Below, piece after piece: positions 42,825 to 51,743 of a DNA stretch of 64,000 nt (within the stretch, counting starts at the first letter, position 1; every line of letters begins with the position of its first letter). Where the stretch lies: NCBI RefSeq assembly GCF_045063725.1, contig NZ_CP173695.1; one strand, 5' to 3'. The translations under genes and the position numbers were made by a program. This stretch comes from Sellimonas catena (lineage in GTDB: Bacteria; Bacillota; Clostridia; Lachnospirales; Lachnospiraceae). The notes below the pieces were generated by a model. That model was not told where the DNA came from. It ran no database searches and saw only the letters and a list, made by a program, of their open reading frames with translations.

Positions 42825-43126
42825 TACGGTTGAAAATAAGATGCTTGAGTTCAGAGCCGTAGTTCATTCGTGGTGAATACGGTTATGAGCAAGTTTGTTG
42901 GTGATACAGCGGTAGTTTTATCGGTCGAATACGGTTATGAGAAAACTTTTTGAAAATACAGCGGTAGTTTTAAACGGTCTGGTACGGTTAAAAGTGTGTA
43001 TTCAGAATAAGATAACCGTATTCAAATCGGAAGAAATACCTCTGAAATAGAGCAATCGCTATTTTTAACCGTATTTTGATTCAAATCCGTACGGTTAAGA
43101 CAGAGCATTTATAAAAAAGAACCGTA
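42825..43126. repeat. 53-bp-period array 2 of TACGGTT...AACCGTA units (6 units)
   Basis: Six units at 42825-42861, 42878-42914, 42930-42966, 42983-43020, 43037-43073 and 43090-43126 each start with TACGGTT (TACCTCT in the fifth) and end with CCGTA (CGGTA in the second and third). Units are 37-38 bp and gaps 15-16 bp, giving the same 53-bp period as array 1. Interiors share no clear sequence with each other or with array 1, so only the heptamers and the spacing are conserved. The rest of 42774-43186 holds nothing recognisable. Confidence 0.9.
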
Positions 43127-43186
43127 ATTGCTGCAGGCAGCTTCAGTTGCAATGAAAATAACTTGATAAAAAGAGAGGAAAAAGCG

Positions 43187-43960
43187 ATGATGACAAATAA
43201 GGAGATCCTTCGGACTGCCATGGAGCAGTCTGCTATTGACGCAAACTGTCAGCCGGAGGATTTTATGAAAACGGAACCGGTTATTGTAACATCCAGGAAG
43301 AATCCGGATGCGCGCAGATATCTGAAACTGCCGCTTGCGTGCAACCTGATCTCTTATGGAAACAATATTGTGGCATCCATTGATAGAAGATATGAGGAAA
43401 TTGTCCGGAATTATATTCAGAAATATCCGGTGGAGCACTGTTTTGAGACACCGAATCTGTATGTGCTGAACGAAGCATTTGCAGAGCACGATCTGATGGT
43501 GTGCTTTATGGCAGAGTATTTTCTGCCGGATGTGAATGCTCTCACAAGGGGAGACTGCCGATATGAGATGCGGCTGCTGGAAAACAGCGATTTTCACGAG
43601 CTTTATCGGCCGGAGTGGCAAAATGCGCTTTCTGAGGGCAGAAAAGAACTGGATGTGCTTGGGGTCGGAGCGTATGACAATGACGGCCGCCTGATCGGGC
43701 TGGCAGCGTGTTCAGCGGACTGCGACAGTATGTGGCAGATTGGAATTGACGTACTGCCACAATACCGCCGTCAGGGAATTGCGTCGGCACTCACCGGCAC
43801 CCTTGCACTGGAAATACTGGAACGTGGGAAAGTGCCGTTTTACTGCTGTGCATGGTCCAATATCCGGTCTGCCAGAAATGCGATACGAAGCGGATTCAGG
43901 CCGGCGTGGGCCGAACTGACCGTGAAACCAAAAGAGCTTGTAGAACGGATGAATCGATAA
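43187..43960 (+). CDS. GNAT-family N-acetyltransferase
   Basis: This 257-aa protein has a C-terminal GNAT domain (about residues 120-245). The acetyl-CoA-binding loop QYRRQGIASALTG follows the strand WQIGIDVLP, and SNIRSARNAIRSGFRP is the typical last helix-strand turn. The N-terminal 110 residues (NKEILRTAMEQSAIDANC, with a DFM motif) are conserved in a Clostridial subgroup but have no known role. The substrate is unknown. The start is the ATG pair at 43187/43190 after GAGAGGAAA; the TTG at 43163 is rejected. Confidence 0.85.
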   Translation: MMTNKEILRTAMEQSAIDANCQPEDFMKTEPVIVTSRKNPDARRYLKLPLACNLISYGNNIVASIDRRYEEIVRNYIQKYPVEHCFETPNLYVLNEAFAEHDLMVCFMAEYFLPDVNALTRGDCRYEMRLLENSDFHELYRPEWQNALSEGRKELDVLGVGAYDNDGRLIGLAACSADCDSMWQIGIDVLPQYRRQGIASALTGTLALEILERGKVPFYCCAWSNIRSARNAIRSGFRPAWAELTVKPKELVERMNR

Positions 43961-44049
43961 TATTCCTGAAGTCCAATTAAATCATGGCCAGGCTGTAGAT
44001 TTTTTATCGAAACAGATGTATAATGAAAAAAAGGAAAGAAGGGATGAAT

Positions 44050-44343
44050 ATGAAGCGGTTTGCAATGTTATCCGAGCGTTTGCAGGAGTCCATATCATTT
44101 GGATATTTTATGGCAGTCTGGCTGATGAGTGCTGTCGTCCTGATGTTGCTGAACTATCTGACGGTGAACAGCAGAATTCTTGAATTTCTGATTAAGTCCA
44201 CCTGGGGTGTCTTTTTATTCCTTGTTCCGGTATGTCCGCAGAATCTGGTATTCCGTTACGGAAGAGAAAACTGCCGTTTGTTTATCCGTGTTCTGGCTGT
44301 GATGATGATCGGGCTTTATGGGATAGCATTCTTTAGCGTATAA
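44050..44343 (+). CDS. small membrane protein
   Basis: This 97-aa protein has three hydrophobic segments (about residues 14-35, 45-62 and 75-95) and no recognised family. The start at 44050 has GAAGGG six bases upstream; in-frame ATGs at 44023 and 44044 are less well placed. A perfect TATAAT lies at 44019-44024. A terminator follows at 44381. It stands alone between two accessory units. Confidence 0.6.
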   Translation: MKRFAMLSERLQESISFGYFMAVWLMSAVVLMLLNYLTVNSRILEFLIKSTWGVFLFLVPVCPQNLVFRYGRENCRLFIRVLAVMMIGLYGIAFFSV

Positions 44344-44380
44344 AAGAAACAACTTTCAGATATCCATAAAATGAAAAAAT

Positions 44381-44414
44381 GCCGTTGCTGTGTGATGCAC
44401 AGTGACGGCAGTTT
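44381..44414 (+). terminator. terminator of the small membrane protein gene
   Basis: GCCGTTGCTGTG (44381-44392) pairs with CACAGTGACGGC (44398-44409) with a small internal loop, followed by AGTTTTGTTT. Confidence 0.75.
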
Positions 44415-44435
44415 TGTTTAACAGGAAACTCAAAC

Positions 44436-44454
44436 ACTACTAAAATTTAGTAGT
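44436..44454. promoter_or_regulatory. palindromic operator candidate before the hip genes
   Basis: ACTACTAAA (44436-44444) and TTTAGTAGT (44446-44454) are perfect 9-bp arms around one base, 18 bp upstream of the hip -35 box. A HipB-type repressor binding its own promoter is a known arrangement. Confidence 0.6.
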
Positions 44455-44472
44455 TATTTTAAAATATATTTC

Positions 44473-44500
44473 TTGATTTTAGGGATAAAAGAGATATACT
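44473..44500 (+). promoter_or_regulatory. promoter of the hip-like operon
   Basis: TTGATT (44473-44478), 16 bp, TATACT (44495-44500), about 55 bp before the first start codon. Confidence 0.6.
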
Positions 44501-44555
44501 TATATCAAAGGACGACATTTAAACGACATATAAAAGGAAAATCCGGAGGTGTGAT

Positions 44556-45095
44556 ATGGAATTTGCCATACAGAAGACAGTATCCGCAGAAGAAGTAAAG
44601 GTGATACGGCAGAGACTGCATTTGAAGCAAAAAGAACTGGCAGATCTGATGAATGTATCGGTTAAGACAGTGGAACATTGGGAAAGCAGCCGGGGGACGG
44701 TAAAGGGTGCTGCGGCTGTACTGCTTGGAATTCTCTGGGACAGGATTTGGCTGGCAGACGAACTGGAAATACCGGAAAAAACATTTCCACTTCGTCTCAG
44801 ATACATGTATCATGACCGCCTTTGCACAGTGATTGATGTGGAGGAACGACAGAAAAGAATAAAAATAAAAAATTTTGTGCAGGATCCGGTTTTCTGTGCG
44901 TTTGGAAGAAATGAAAATCCGGGCTACAAAGATTATGAGGAATTTTTAGAATCCCGCTGTTTCCCCAGGACACGGGATAAAATGAAAATCATGCTGGAAG
45001 AGCTGAATCTTCCATTTTATGATCCGTTCCTGATTGTTCAGAAAACAGAAGGGCGGATGGCAGAGGATGATTTTTGGATTCAGATTGAGGAGTAA
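44556..45095 (+). CDS. HipB-like antitoxin fused to a HipA N-subdomain-like region
   Basis: This 179-aa protein has an XRE-type helix-turn-helix at the N-terminus (about residues 11-65, VIRQRLHLKQKELADLMNVS and VKTVEHWESS). The second part (about 75-179, RLRYMYHDRLCTVID, FLESRCFPRTRDKMK, GRMAEDDFWIQ) resembles the small N-terminal subdomain of HipA, supplied as HipS in tripartite HipBST systems. It is followed after 5 bp by the kinase-like gene. The likely job is to bind DNA at the upstream palindrome and restrain the kinase. The HipS-like assignment of the second half is an inference. Confidence 0.75.
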   Translation: MEFAIQKTVSAEEVKVIRQRLHLKQKELADLMNVSVKTVEHWESSRGTVKGAAAVLLGILWDRIWLADELEIPEKTFPLRLRYMYHDRLCTVIDVEERQKRIKIKNFVQDPVFCAFGRNENPGYKDYEEFLESRCFPRTRDKMKIMLEELNLPFYDPFLIVQKTEGRMAEDDFWIQIEE

Positions 45096-45100
45096 AGATC

Positions 45101-45910
45101 ATGGTTAGACTGTTAGAAAAAGATTTGAGAAATTCCCCGATACAATCATCCAAGGGAAATCAGCTGAAATGGGAAGAGGATGGTACCTGGTATAAAGCGG
45201 ACTATATCGGATATGAAGGACTGGCGGAATATATGGTTTCATCTCTTCTGAAGTATTCTGATATGGATGAAAATGAGTATATTATGTATCAGACAGAAAA
45301 GATTGAATATAAAAGCAGCACCTACTGCGGATGCAAAAGCAGAAATTTCCTGCCGAAAGGATATCAGCTGATCACATTGGAGCGGCTGTTTGGAAGTTTT
45401 TATGGAGGAAGCTTGTATCGAAATATATTCAAGATACAGGGAGTCAAAGAACGAGCACTTTTCCTGACAGAACAGGTGGAAAAGATGACTGGCTTAAAGG
45501 AATTTGGAAGATATCTGTGCAGAATGTTGACAATAGATGCGCTGTTTCTGAATGAAGACAGGCATATGCATAATATCGCGGTACTATATGATCCGGTCGG
45601 AGTTTATCACTATTGTCCGATCTTTGATCATGGATCTGCCCTGTTGTCTGATCTGACAGTAGATTATCCAATTGGAGAAGATAGTGTGGAGCTGATTCCG
45701 AAGGCACAGGCAAAAACAATAAGCTCAAGCTTTGAGGAACAGCTGGATGCAGTAGAAGAACTATATGGACAAACGGTATCTTTTTCATTCGACGACCGTG
45801 TGATCACCCGGTTTCTGGATGAAGAATCATACTATCCGGCGGAGATCAAAAAAAGAGTACGAAACATTCTTCTGCAGCAACGGAGGAAATATGAGTATTT
45901 ATTCAAGTAG
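45101..45910 (+). CDS. HipA-like protein kinase (toxin candidate)
   Basis: This 269-aa protein resembles the kinase core of HipA/HipT, which phosphorylates aminoacyl-tRNA synthetases (GltX or TrpS) and halts growth. The catalytic loop LNEDRHMHNI (about residues 149-158) gives Asp and Asn of the active site, and PIFDHGSALLSD is the metal-binding DxG equivalent. It lacks the usual HipA N-terminal subdomain, which appears to be in the upstream gene. The ribosome site is weak, as often seen for toxins translated after their antitoxin. The target is unknown. Confidence 0.78.
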   Translation: MVRLLEKDLRNSPIQSSKGNQLKWEEDGTWYKADYIGYEGLAEYMVSSLLKYSDMDENEYIMYQTEKIEYKSSTYCGCKSRNFLPKGYQLITLERLFGSFYGGSLYRNIFKIQGVKERALFLTEQVEKMTGLKEFGRYLCRMLTIDALFLNEDRHMHNIAVLYDPVGVYHYCPIFDHGSALLSDLTVDYPIGEDSVELIPKAQAKTISSSFEEQLDAVEELYGQTVSFSFDDRVITRFLDEESYYPAEIKKRVRNILLQQRRKYEYLFK

Positions 45911-45943
45911 TATGATTAGTAGATATAGTGTATTTCAAAACCC

Positions 45944-46163
45944 ATAAACAGCGAAAACCCGTCAGTCTTTCAACTGACGGGTTTCGCTGTTTATAAGTTA
46001 TCTAAAGGAATGAGAGTAAAGTGGCACTTGGAGGTATCTCTCCGAAGTGCTTACTTTATGAGGGGGGAGATAGTGATTTGTTTATCAACTATCTGAGTCC
46101 TAGTATAACCAGAAAATGTGTCTAAAATGTGTTGATTCTATAAAAGAAATGCAAAAATTATTA
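45944..46163 (+). repeat. dispersed structured element, copy 2
   Basis: This second copy of the 22903 element has identical conserved blocks (about 45, 48 and 28 nt). Its first hairpin is ACAGCGAAAACCCGTC with GACGGGTTTCGCTGT (one unpaired A). The internal hairpin reads GCACTTGGAG...CTCCGAAGTGC, different in sequence from copy 1 but still paired. It begins 34 bp after the HipA-like gene. Short open frames inside it (for example MRGEIVICLSTI) are not convincing proteins. Confidence 0.8.
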
Positions 46164-46165
46164 AG

Positions 46166-46205
46166 AAAAACAGAAGCCGGGGTACTGGAAAAGTCCCGGC
46201 TTCTG
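46166..46205 (-). terminator. terminator of the ABC exporter gene
   Basis: CAGAAGCCGGG (46171-46181) pairs perfectly with CCCGGCTTCTG (46195-46205). On the minus strand it is followed by TTTTT (46170-46166). Confidence 0.87.
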
Positions 46206-46257
46206 CAGTTTCGTGCGCTGGGAGGCGCACATTTTTAAGGGATTTACCCTGTATGTT

Positions 46258-48012
46258 TTACATCATTTCTTCGGTTTCCAGACCTTCAAACTGCATCTTG
46301 TAATAGTGTGCGTAGATGCCGTTTCGTTTCAGAAGATTCTGGTGGGAACCGCGTTCAGCGATACCGTTTTCCGTGATGACGATAATCTCGTCGGCGTTCC
46401 GGATCGTGGAGAGCCGGTGTGCGATTGTGATGGTAGTACGGTTCTTTGCCAGAGCCTCAAGACTCTTCTGAATATGGCGTTCGCTTTCGTTGTCCAGTGC
46501 GCTGGTCGCTTCGTCGAGGATCAGGATCGGCGGGTTCTTCAGGAAGACACGCGCGATGGAGATCCGCTGCTTCTGTCCGCCGGAGAGCCTTGTTCCACGT
46601 TCGCCCACATAGGTGTCATAGCCATCAGGCAGAGACATGACGAAGTCATGGATATTGGCGCGTTTGGCAGCGTCCACGATTTCATCCATGGAAGCGCCCG
46701 GTTTTCCGTAAGCAATGTTTTCCTTAATGGTTCCGCAGAACAGATAGACATCCTGCTGGACAATTCCGATATTATTCCGAAGGGATTTTAATGTCAGCCC
46801 TCGGACATCTTTGCCGTCGATGGTGATGCGTCCGCCTGTGACATCATAAAAGCGCGGCAGCAGGTTGCAGATTGTCGTCTTTCCGCCGCCGGACGGGCCT
46901 ACCAGTGCGATGGAGCGGCCGGCCGGGATCTGGAAGGACACATTCTGGAGAACCGGTGTATCATCGTCATCATAACAGAAAGATACATCCTCGTAGGAGA
47001 CAAGGCCTTTCACATCGGTCAGGTCTTTTGCGTCCGGCTTGTCCTGAATGGACGGCTCTGTATCCATGACATCGAGGAAACGCCGGAATCCGGAGAATCC
47101 CTTCTGAATCATCTCTGCCAGCTCCACAAGGATCTGGATCGGGCTGATGAAGATTCCGATATACAGCGCATACATGGCAAGATCCGCCGGATCCATCTGT
47201 CCGTGTGCGATGAGATATCCGCCGAATACCAGTGTGACAAGATACATCATGCCCTGGAAGAACAGATTCCATCCCATGAACCCGCCCATGCAGTTATAGT
47301 TGGCGTCCTTGGAAAGCAGGAATGCATGGTTGCTCTTTGAGAATTTTTTCTTTTCAATTTCTTCGTTTGCAAAGGACTGCACAACACGGATTCCGCCGAG
47401 GGTATCCTGCAGGCTTGCATTGACATCACCGATCTTGCGGCGGTTCTCCATAAAGGTTTCCTGCATACGTTTGTTCTGCTTCATGGAGAAGAAGAACATG
47501 ATCACAACGATGACTGCCAGAGGAATGGCGAGCCGCCAGTTGATCAGGAATAAAAAGATAAAGGAACCGATGATCTTGATCAGTGAAATGAACAGGTTTT
47601 CCGGTCCGTGGTGGGCGAACTCGGCAATATCAAACAGGTCGGATACGAGTTTGCTCATCATCTGGCCGGAATTGTGGCTGTTATAATAGGAAAAAGAAAG
47701 CGTCTCGTAGTGCTCAAACAGCTGCTGGCGCATATCCCGTTCCATATTGGCACCCATCATATGTCCCTGGTAGCTGACGTAGTACTTGCAGAGACTCTGG
47801 ATGGTGTACATGACGAAAAGTCCGATACCGATCGGCAGAAGCATCTTCAGGATGGTGCTGCTGTCTCTGGTGAACAGAGAGTTTGTAGCGGTCCTTAGAA
47901 TCTGCGGGTAGACAAGATCGATCAGACTGATGACAGCCGCGCAGAGCAGATCCAGAAAAAAGACCGTCCGGTAAGGTTTATAATAGTGAATAAAACGTTT
48001 TAGTGTATCCAT
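46258..48012 (-). CDS. ABC exporter, fused membrane and ATPase domains
   Basis: This 584-aa half-transporter has six membrane helices in the first 320 residues and a nucleotide-binding domain from about 340. Walker A is GPSGGGKTT, the signature LSGGQKQR, Walker B ILILDEATSALD and the switch His in IAHRLS. It works as a homodimer or with a partner, exporting lipids, drugs or peptides in the MsbA/LmrA/BmrA manner. No second half-transporter is adjacent, so a homodimer is likely. It is divergent from the two-component pair at 48245, which might respond to its substrate. Confidence 0.92.
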   Translation of the reverse strand: MDTLKRFIHYYKPYRTVFFLDLLCAAVISLIDLVYPQILRTATNSLFTRDSSTILKMLLPIGIGLFVMYTIQSLCKYYVSYQGHMMGANMERDMRQQLFEHYETLSFSYYNSHNSGQMMSKLVSDLFDIAEFAHHGPENLFISLIKIIGSFIFLFLINWRLAIPLAVIVVIMFFFSMKQNKRMQETFMENRRKIGDVNASLQDTLGGIRVVQSFANEEIEKKKFSKSNHAFLLSKDANYNCMGGFMGWNLFFQGMMYLVTLVFGGYLIAHGQMDPADLAMYALYIGIFISPIQILVELAEMIQKGFSGFRRFLDVMDTEPSIQDKPDAKDLTDVKGLVSYEDVSFCYDDDDTPVLQNVSFQIPAGRSIALVGPSGGGKTTICNLLPRFYDVTGGRITIDGKDVRGLTLKSLRNNIGIVQQDVYLFCGTIKENIAYGKPGASMDEIVDAAKRANIHDFVMSLPDGYDTYVGERGTRLSGGQKQRISIARVFLKNPPILILDEATSALDNESERHIQKSLEALAKNRTTITIAHRLSTIRNADEIIVITENGIAERGSHQNLLKRNGIYAHYYKMQFEGLETEEMM

Positions 48013-48052
48013 AGACTAACCTCTCTTTCATTTTAAAATTTCCCCTCCTAAT

Positions 48053-48081
48053 AATTTACCATACTTGATTGGACCCTGCAA
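48053..48081 (-). promoter_or_regulatory. promoter of the ABC exporter
   Basis: On the minus strand TTGCAG (48081-48076), 17 bp and TAAATT (48058-48053) with preceding TGG. Confidence 0.6.
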
Positions 48082-48125
48082 TGAATAAAAACGGACATAT
48101 TCATCAACAATTAAGAATTTATGCT

Positions 48126-48153
48126 TTGGCTCTTAAAAAATTTCTGGTATTCT
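48126..48153 (+). promoter_or_regulatory. promoter of the first two-component operon
   Basis: TTGGCT (48126-48131), 16 bp and TATTCT (48148-48153) preceded by TGG. It is back to back with the ABC exporter promoter. Confidence 0.55.
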
Positions 48154-48244
48154 AATAAGTAGAAAAAAGAGCGGGGATTCTGCGTGCGAAAACAAGGGGG
48201 GAGGCCCGCTTTCTATTTCAGGAATAATAGAGAGGTGAGAGACG

Positions 48245-48943
48245 ATGTATACCGTTTTAGTATGTGATGATGATAAGGAAATTGTAGAAGCGATTGAGAT
48301 TTATCTGTCTCAGGAAGGATACCGGATACTGAAAGCGTATGACGGGGAGCAGGCACTGAAAGTTCTGAATGAGGAGAAAGTGGATCTGCTTGTGATCGAT
48401 GTGATGATGCCAAGGCTTGACGGGATCCGGGCGACGCTGAAGATCCGGGAGAAGATGAGTCTTCCGATTATCATTCTTTCAGCGAAATCAGAGGACTCAG
48501 ACAAGATTCTCGGGCTGAATATCGGAGCCGACGACTATGTGACAAAGCCGTTCAATCCGCTGGAGCTTGTGGCGAGAGTCAAGTCACAGCTCCGCAGATA
48601 TACGAAGCTTGGCAGCACGGTCGGCGCCGGAGATCAGGAAGAGATCTACACGGTGGGAGGTCTTACCATCAACGATGATCTCAAGGAAGTGACGGTGGAC
48701 GGCGAGGTTGTGAAGCTGACGCCGACGGAGTACGATATTCTCCTCCTGCTTGTAAAGAATCAGGGCAAGGTCTTTTCCATCGACCAGATCTATGAAAACA
48801 TCTGGAACGAAGAGGCGATCGGGGCGGATAATACCGTGGCGGTTCATATCAGGCATATCCGTGAGAAGATTGAGATCAATCCGAAAGACCCGCGCTATCT
48901 GAAGGTCGTATGGGGAGTCGGATATAAAATTGAAAAGCTTTAG
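48245..48943 (+). CDS. OmpR-family response regulator
   Basis: This 232-aa regulator has a receiver domain (residues 2-118) with the acidic pocket CDDD, phospho-acceptor Asp52 in VIDVMMPRLDG and the conserved Lys in VTKPFNPLE. A winged-helix DNA-binding domain follows (about 135-230, LTPTEYDILLLLVKNQG, NTVAVHIRHIREKI, VWGVGYKIE). It pairs with the histidine kinase 23 bp downstream. The target genes are unknown; the divergent ABC exporter is a candidate. Confidence 0.94.
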   Translation: MYTVLVCDDDKEIVEAIEIYLSQEGYRILKAYDGEQALKVLNEEKVDLLVIDVMMPRLDGIRATLKIREKMSLPIIILSAKSEDSDKILGLNIGADDYVTKPFNPLELVARVKSQLRRYTKLGSTVGAGDQEEIYTVGGLTINDDLKEVTVDGEVVKLTPTEYDILLLLVKNQGKVFSIDQIYENIWNEEAIGADNTVAVHIRHIREKIEINPKDPRYLKVVWGVGYKIEKL

Positions 48944-48966
48944 GAAGGAGCAGATAGAAAAACGAT

Positions 48967-51639
48967 ATGAATAAATGGTTTTATTCTGCAACATGTAAGG
49001 GACTGCTCCTGATTCTGGCGCACCTGTGCATTGTCGTAAGTGTGGTGAGCTTTGTCTGGGTCGGGACCTCGGCAGGACTTCGTTATCTGATTCCGTTTGA
49101 AAAGGTGCAGAGCCATTATGAATCAACTGCCCAGTTTGAGAACAGGATGAAGACAATGTCCCGGGAAGTCCTGGATCAGCTGGATACCAAAGCAAAGTTC
49201 GAGACAAACGGAAGCTACAATCCCGATAAGCTGATTGATGTGGTACGTTATGATAATGGAAGCCTGGACCAGGACGGGACAAATCATTCCGGCATCGCCT
49301 ACCGGCTGAAAGACCTGGAGCAGTGGAGCCGGGGATATCAGAACGCGGCGGCGGATCAGGAAAGCTGGGACCAGTTCCTGCATGACTATGTGACAACCGT
49401 GATTGTGTGCCTGAAAGAGGACGGAAGCTACCACTATTATTATGGGGATGATTTCCGGAACAAAATGTCCGCAGGAGAGCTTGTCTTTGCGTCAAATGGT
49501 GAATTTGTTTCCAATGAGGAGAAGCTTTCGGCACTTCTGGAAGATGATTACAATACGGCAGGCTATGGAGAAGTGCTGGATCAGAACGGGCAGAAACTTT
49601 ATGCGGACTGCTGGAATCTGGGGCTGGGCGAAGAAGTTTTAAAGGAACCGTATTCTCTGGATGGAGCTGCAAATCTGGTGGAGCTTGCAAATACAGATGA
49701 GCGGTGGAATGGAAAGCTTGCAGATGCATATCATGCCCTGTCCAACACACTGGCGGCGATTTCAGGTGATATTCAAAACTATAAAGAAGCGCCGGGAGGA
49801 TGGGAAGAAGGAAATACCAATTACAGTTACATTTATGTAGACTATGACGAGAACGAGATTTATTCCAACCGGCAGGAATTCCAGGATATTAAAGAGATTG
49901 ATCATTATCAGGAGAAGATCAAGCAGGCAGGTGCATACGTTATTGTGACACCGAAGCTTGCCGGGTTTGAGTCAACGTTTGAGAATCCGGCGCAGAGCGC
50001 GCAGGAGTGGAAATCGGATATTGTGGAATCCCACCGGATCATCGGACGTAATACCAATTATGTCTTTATGGCATCCGTTGATACGACCTACTCGGTTCCG
50101 GATGAGTTTGAGAGTGACAGAGAATATTATCAGGAGATTGTGCCGTATATCACGATTGCGTGTGAGGTGGCATGGGGAACGCTGATTCTTTTCTTTATCC
50201 TGCTTGTATGTCTGACTGTAATCTCCGGACACAGCAACCGTTCTGAGAACGGGGAGATTGCGCTGTCCGGATTCGACCGGTGGAAGACAGAGCTGGCGGC
50301 GGCATTTGTAATCATATTCTGGATCGTGAGCATGTATCTGATTTCCGAGTGGGGATCCCAGTACGTGATGGCATACGATTATTACTACTCTTCCGATATC
50401 TGGAGGGAAGACGGACTGCCAATCTACACTATGGTGATGGCGGGAACAATCGCTTTTGTAAGCTGTCTGTTCTTCTTCTGGTTCTACCTGAGCATGGTTC
50501 GGAGGATTAAGGCTCATACGCTCTGGAAGAACAGTATTATGAAAGCGGTCTGCGAGATTTTCAGACATGGATGGAGAAATAAGAAGACGACAACCAAAAT
50601 CGTGGTGGCTTACATTGCCTTCCTGCTCGTAGAACTGATTACGTGGGGAAATACTCCGCTGATGATTATCGGCATTGTGGTCAATATCGGAGTGGGCGTA
50701 TTTCTCGTAAGGTATGCTTTGGCAAGGCAGAAGATTAAAAAAGGGCTGCTTGAGATTGCGAAAGGAAATGTAAACTACAAGATTCCGCTGGATGATTTAA
50801 GAGGCGAAACGCTGGAAATCGCCCAGACAATCAACCGGCTGGGCGAGGGCCTGAACCGTGCACTGGAGAAAAGTGTCCGGGATGAGCGGCTCAAGACTGA
50901 TCTGATCACGAACGTGTCGCATGATATCAAGACGCCGCTGACGTCCATTATCAATTACGTGGACATCTTAAAACGGGAAAATTTCCAGGATCCGAAAATT
51001 CAGAATTACCTCAACATTCTGGAGATGAAGGCCCAGAGACTGAAGACCCTGACAGAAGACGTGGTGGAGGCTTCAAAAGTCAGCAGCGGAAATATCAAGC
51101 TGGAATTTATGACGTTGAATCTGGTGGAACTGATCTATCAGGTGGAAGGAGAATACGAGGAGAAGTTTGAAGCGCGCAATATCAAAGTGATCCTCAATAT
51201 GCCGGATGAACCGGTAACTGTCCGGGTGGATGGCAGAAGGATGTGGCGGGTATTTGCCAATATCTTTAACAATGCGGCAAAATACGCCATGGAAGGAAGC
51301 CGCGTCTATGCGGATCTGATGCTCCAGCCGGGGACGGCAAAGTTTATCCTGAAAAATGTTTCGGATCAGCAGCTGAATATTTCAGCCGATGAACTGACAG
51401 AGCGGTTTATCCGGGGAGACGTATCACGGAGCACAGAGGGAAGCGGACTTGGCCTTTCCATCGCGAAAAATCTGACGGAGCTTCAGGGAGGAACGTTTGA
51501 GCTTTATCTTGACGGCGATCTGTTTAAGGTAATCATTACTTTTCCACGGGTGAGACGGCTGATCAAGGAGCAGACGCCGAAAAAAGAAGACAAGAAAACG
51601 GAGCCGGAGACAAAACCGGAAGAAACAGATAAAAAATAA
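48967..51639 (+). CDS. multi-pass sensor histidine kinase
   Basis: This 890-aa membrane kinase has an N-terminal helix (about 12-34), a large extracytoplasmic sensor region (about 35-395), a cluster of five further membrane helices (about 395-590), a short HAMP-like linker, a HisKA domain with the phosphorylated His652 in NVSHDIKTPLTSI, and a HATPase_c domain (NIFNNAAKYA, GSGLGLSIAKN). A charged Lys/Glu/Pro tail ends the protein. The large external domain and additional helix bundle are unusual for an OmpR-partner kinase and resemble no common sensor that I recognise. Confidence 0.92.
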   Translation: MNKWFYSATCKGLLLILAHLCIVVSVVSFVWVGTSAGLRYLIPFEKVQSHYESTAQFENRMKTMSREVLDQLDTKAKFETNGSYNPDKLIDVVRYDNGSLDQDGTNHSGIAYRLKDLEQWSRGYQNAAADQESWDQFLHDYVTTVIVCLKEDGSYHYYYGDDFRNKMSAGELVFASNGEFVSNEEKLSALLEDDYNTAGYGEVLDQNGQKLYADCWNLGLGEEVLKEPYSLDGAANLVELANTDERWNGKLADAYHALSNTLAAISGDIQNYKEAPGGWEEGNTNYSYIYVDYDENEIYSNRQEFQDIKEIDHYQEKIKQAGAYVIVTPKLAGFESTFENPAQSAQEWKSDIVESHRIIGRNTNYVFMASVDTTYSVPDEFESDREYYQEIVPYITIACEVAWGTLILFFILLVCLTVISGHSNRSENGEIALSGFDRWKTELAAAFVIIFWIVSMYLISEWGSQYVMAYDYYYSSDIWREDGLPIYTMVMAGTIAFVSCLFFFWFYLSMVRRIKAHTLWKNSIMKAVCEIFRHGWRNKKTTTKIVVAYIAFLLVELITWGNTPLMIIGIVVNIGVGVFLVRYALARQKIKKGLLEIAKGNVNYKIPLDDLRGETLEIAQTINRLGEGLNRALEKSVRDERLKTDLITNVSHDIKTPLTSIINYVDILKRENFQDPKIQNYLNILEMKAQRLKTLTEDVVEASKVSSGNIKLEFMTLNLVELIYQVEGEYEEKFEARNIKVILNMPDEPVTVRVDGRRMWRVFANIFNNAAKYAMEGSRVYADLMLQPGTAKFILKNVSDQQLNISADELTERFIRGDVSRSTEGSGLGLSIAKNLTELQGGTFELYLDGDLFKVIITFPRVRRLIKEQTPKKEDKKTEPETKPEETDKK

Positions 51640-51656
51640 GGAAATCTTTAGATTCA

Positions 51657-51690
51657 GGAGAGGGTATTTCGATATCCTCTCCTTGCGTTT
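51657..51690 (+). terminator. terminator with TTCG loop
   Basis: GGAGAGGGTAT (51657-51667) pairs with ATATCCTCTCC (51672-51682, one G-U) around the stable TTCG tetraloop, followed by TTGCGTTTT. Confidence 0.7.
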
Positions 51691-51743
51691 TGGCGGAATA
51701 CGCATTACAATAATACAAGAAAAAAGTGGAAAGGAAGTTCCAA

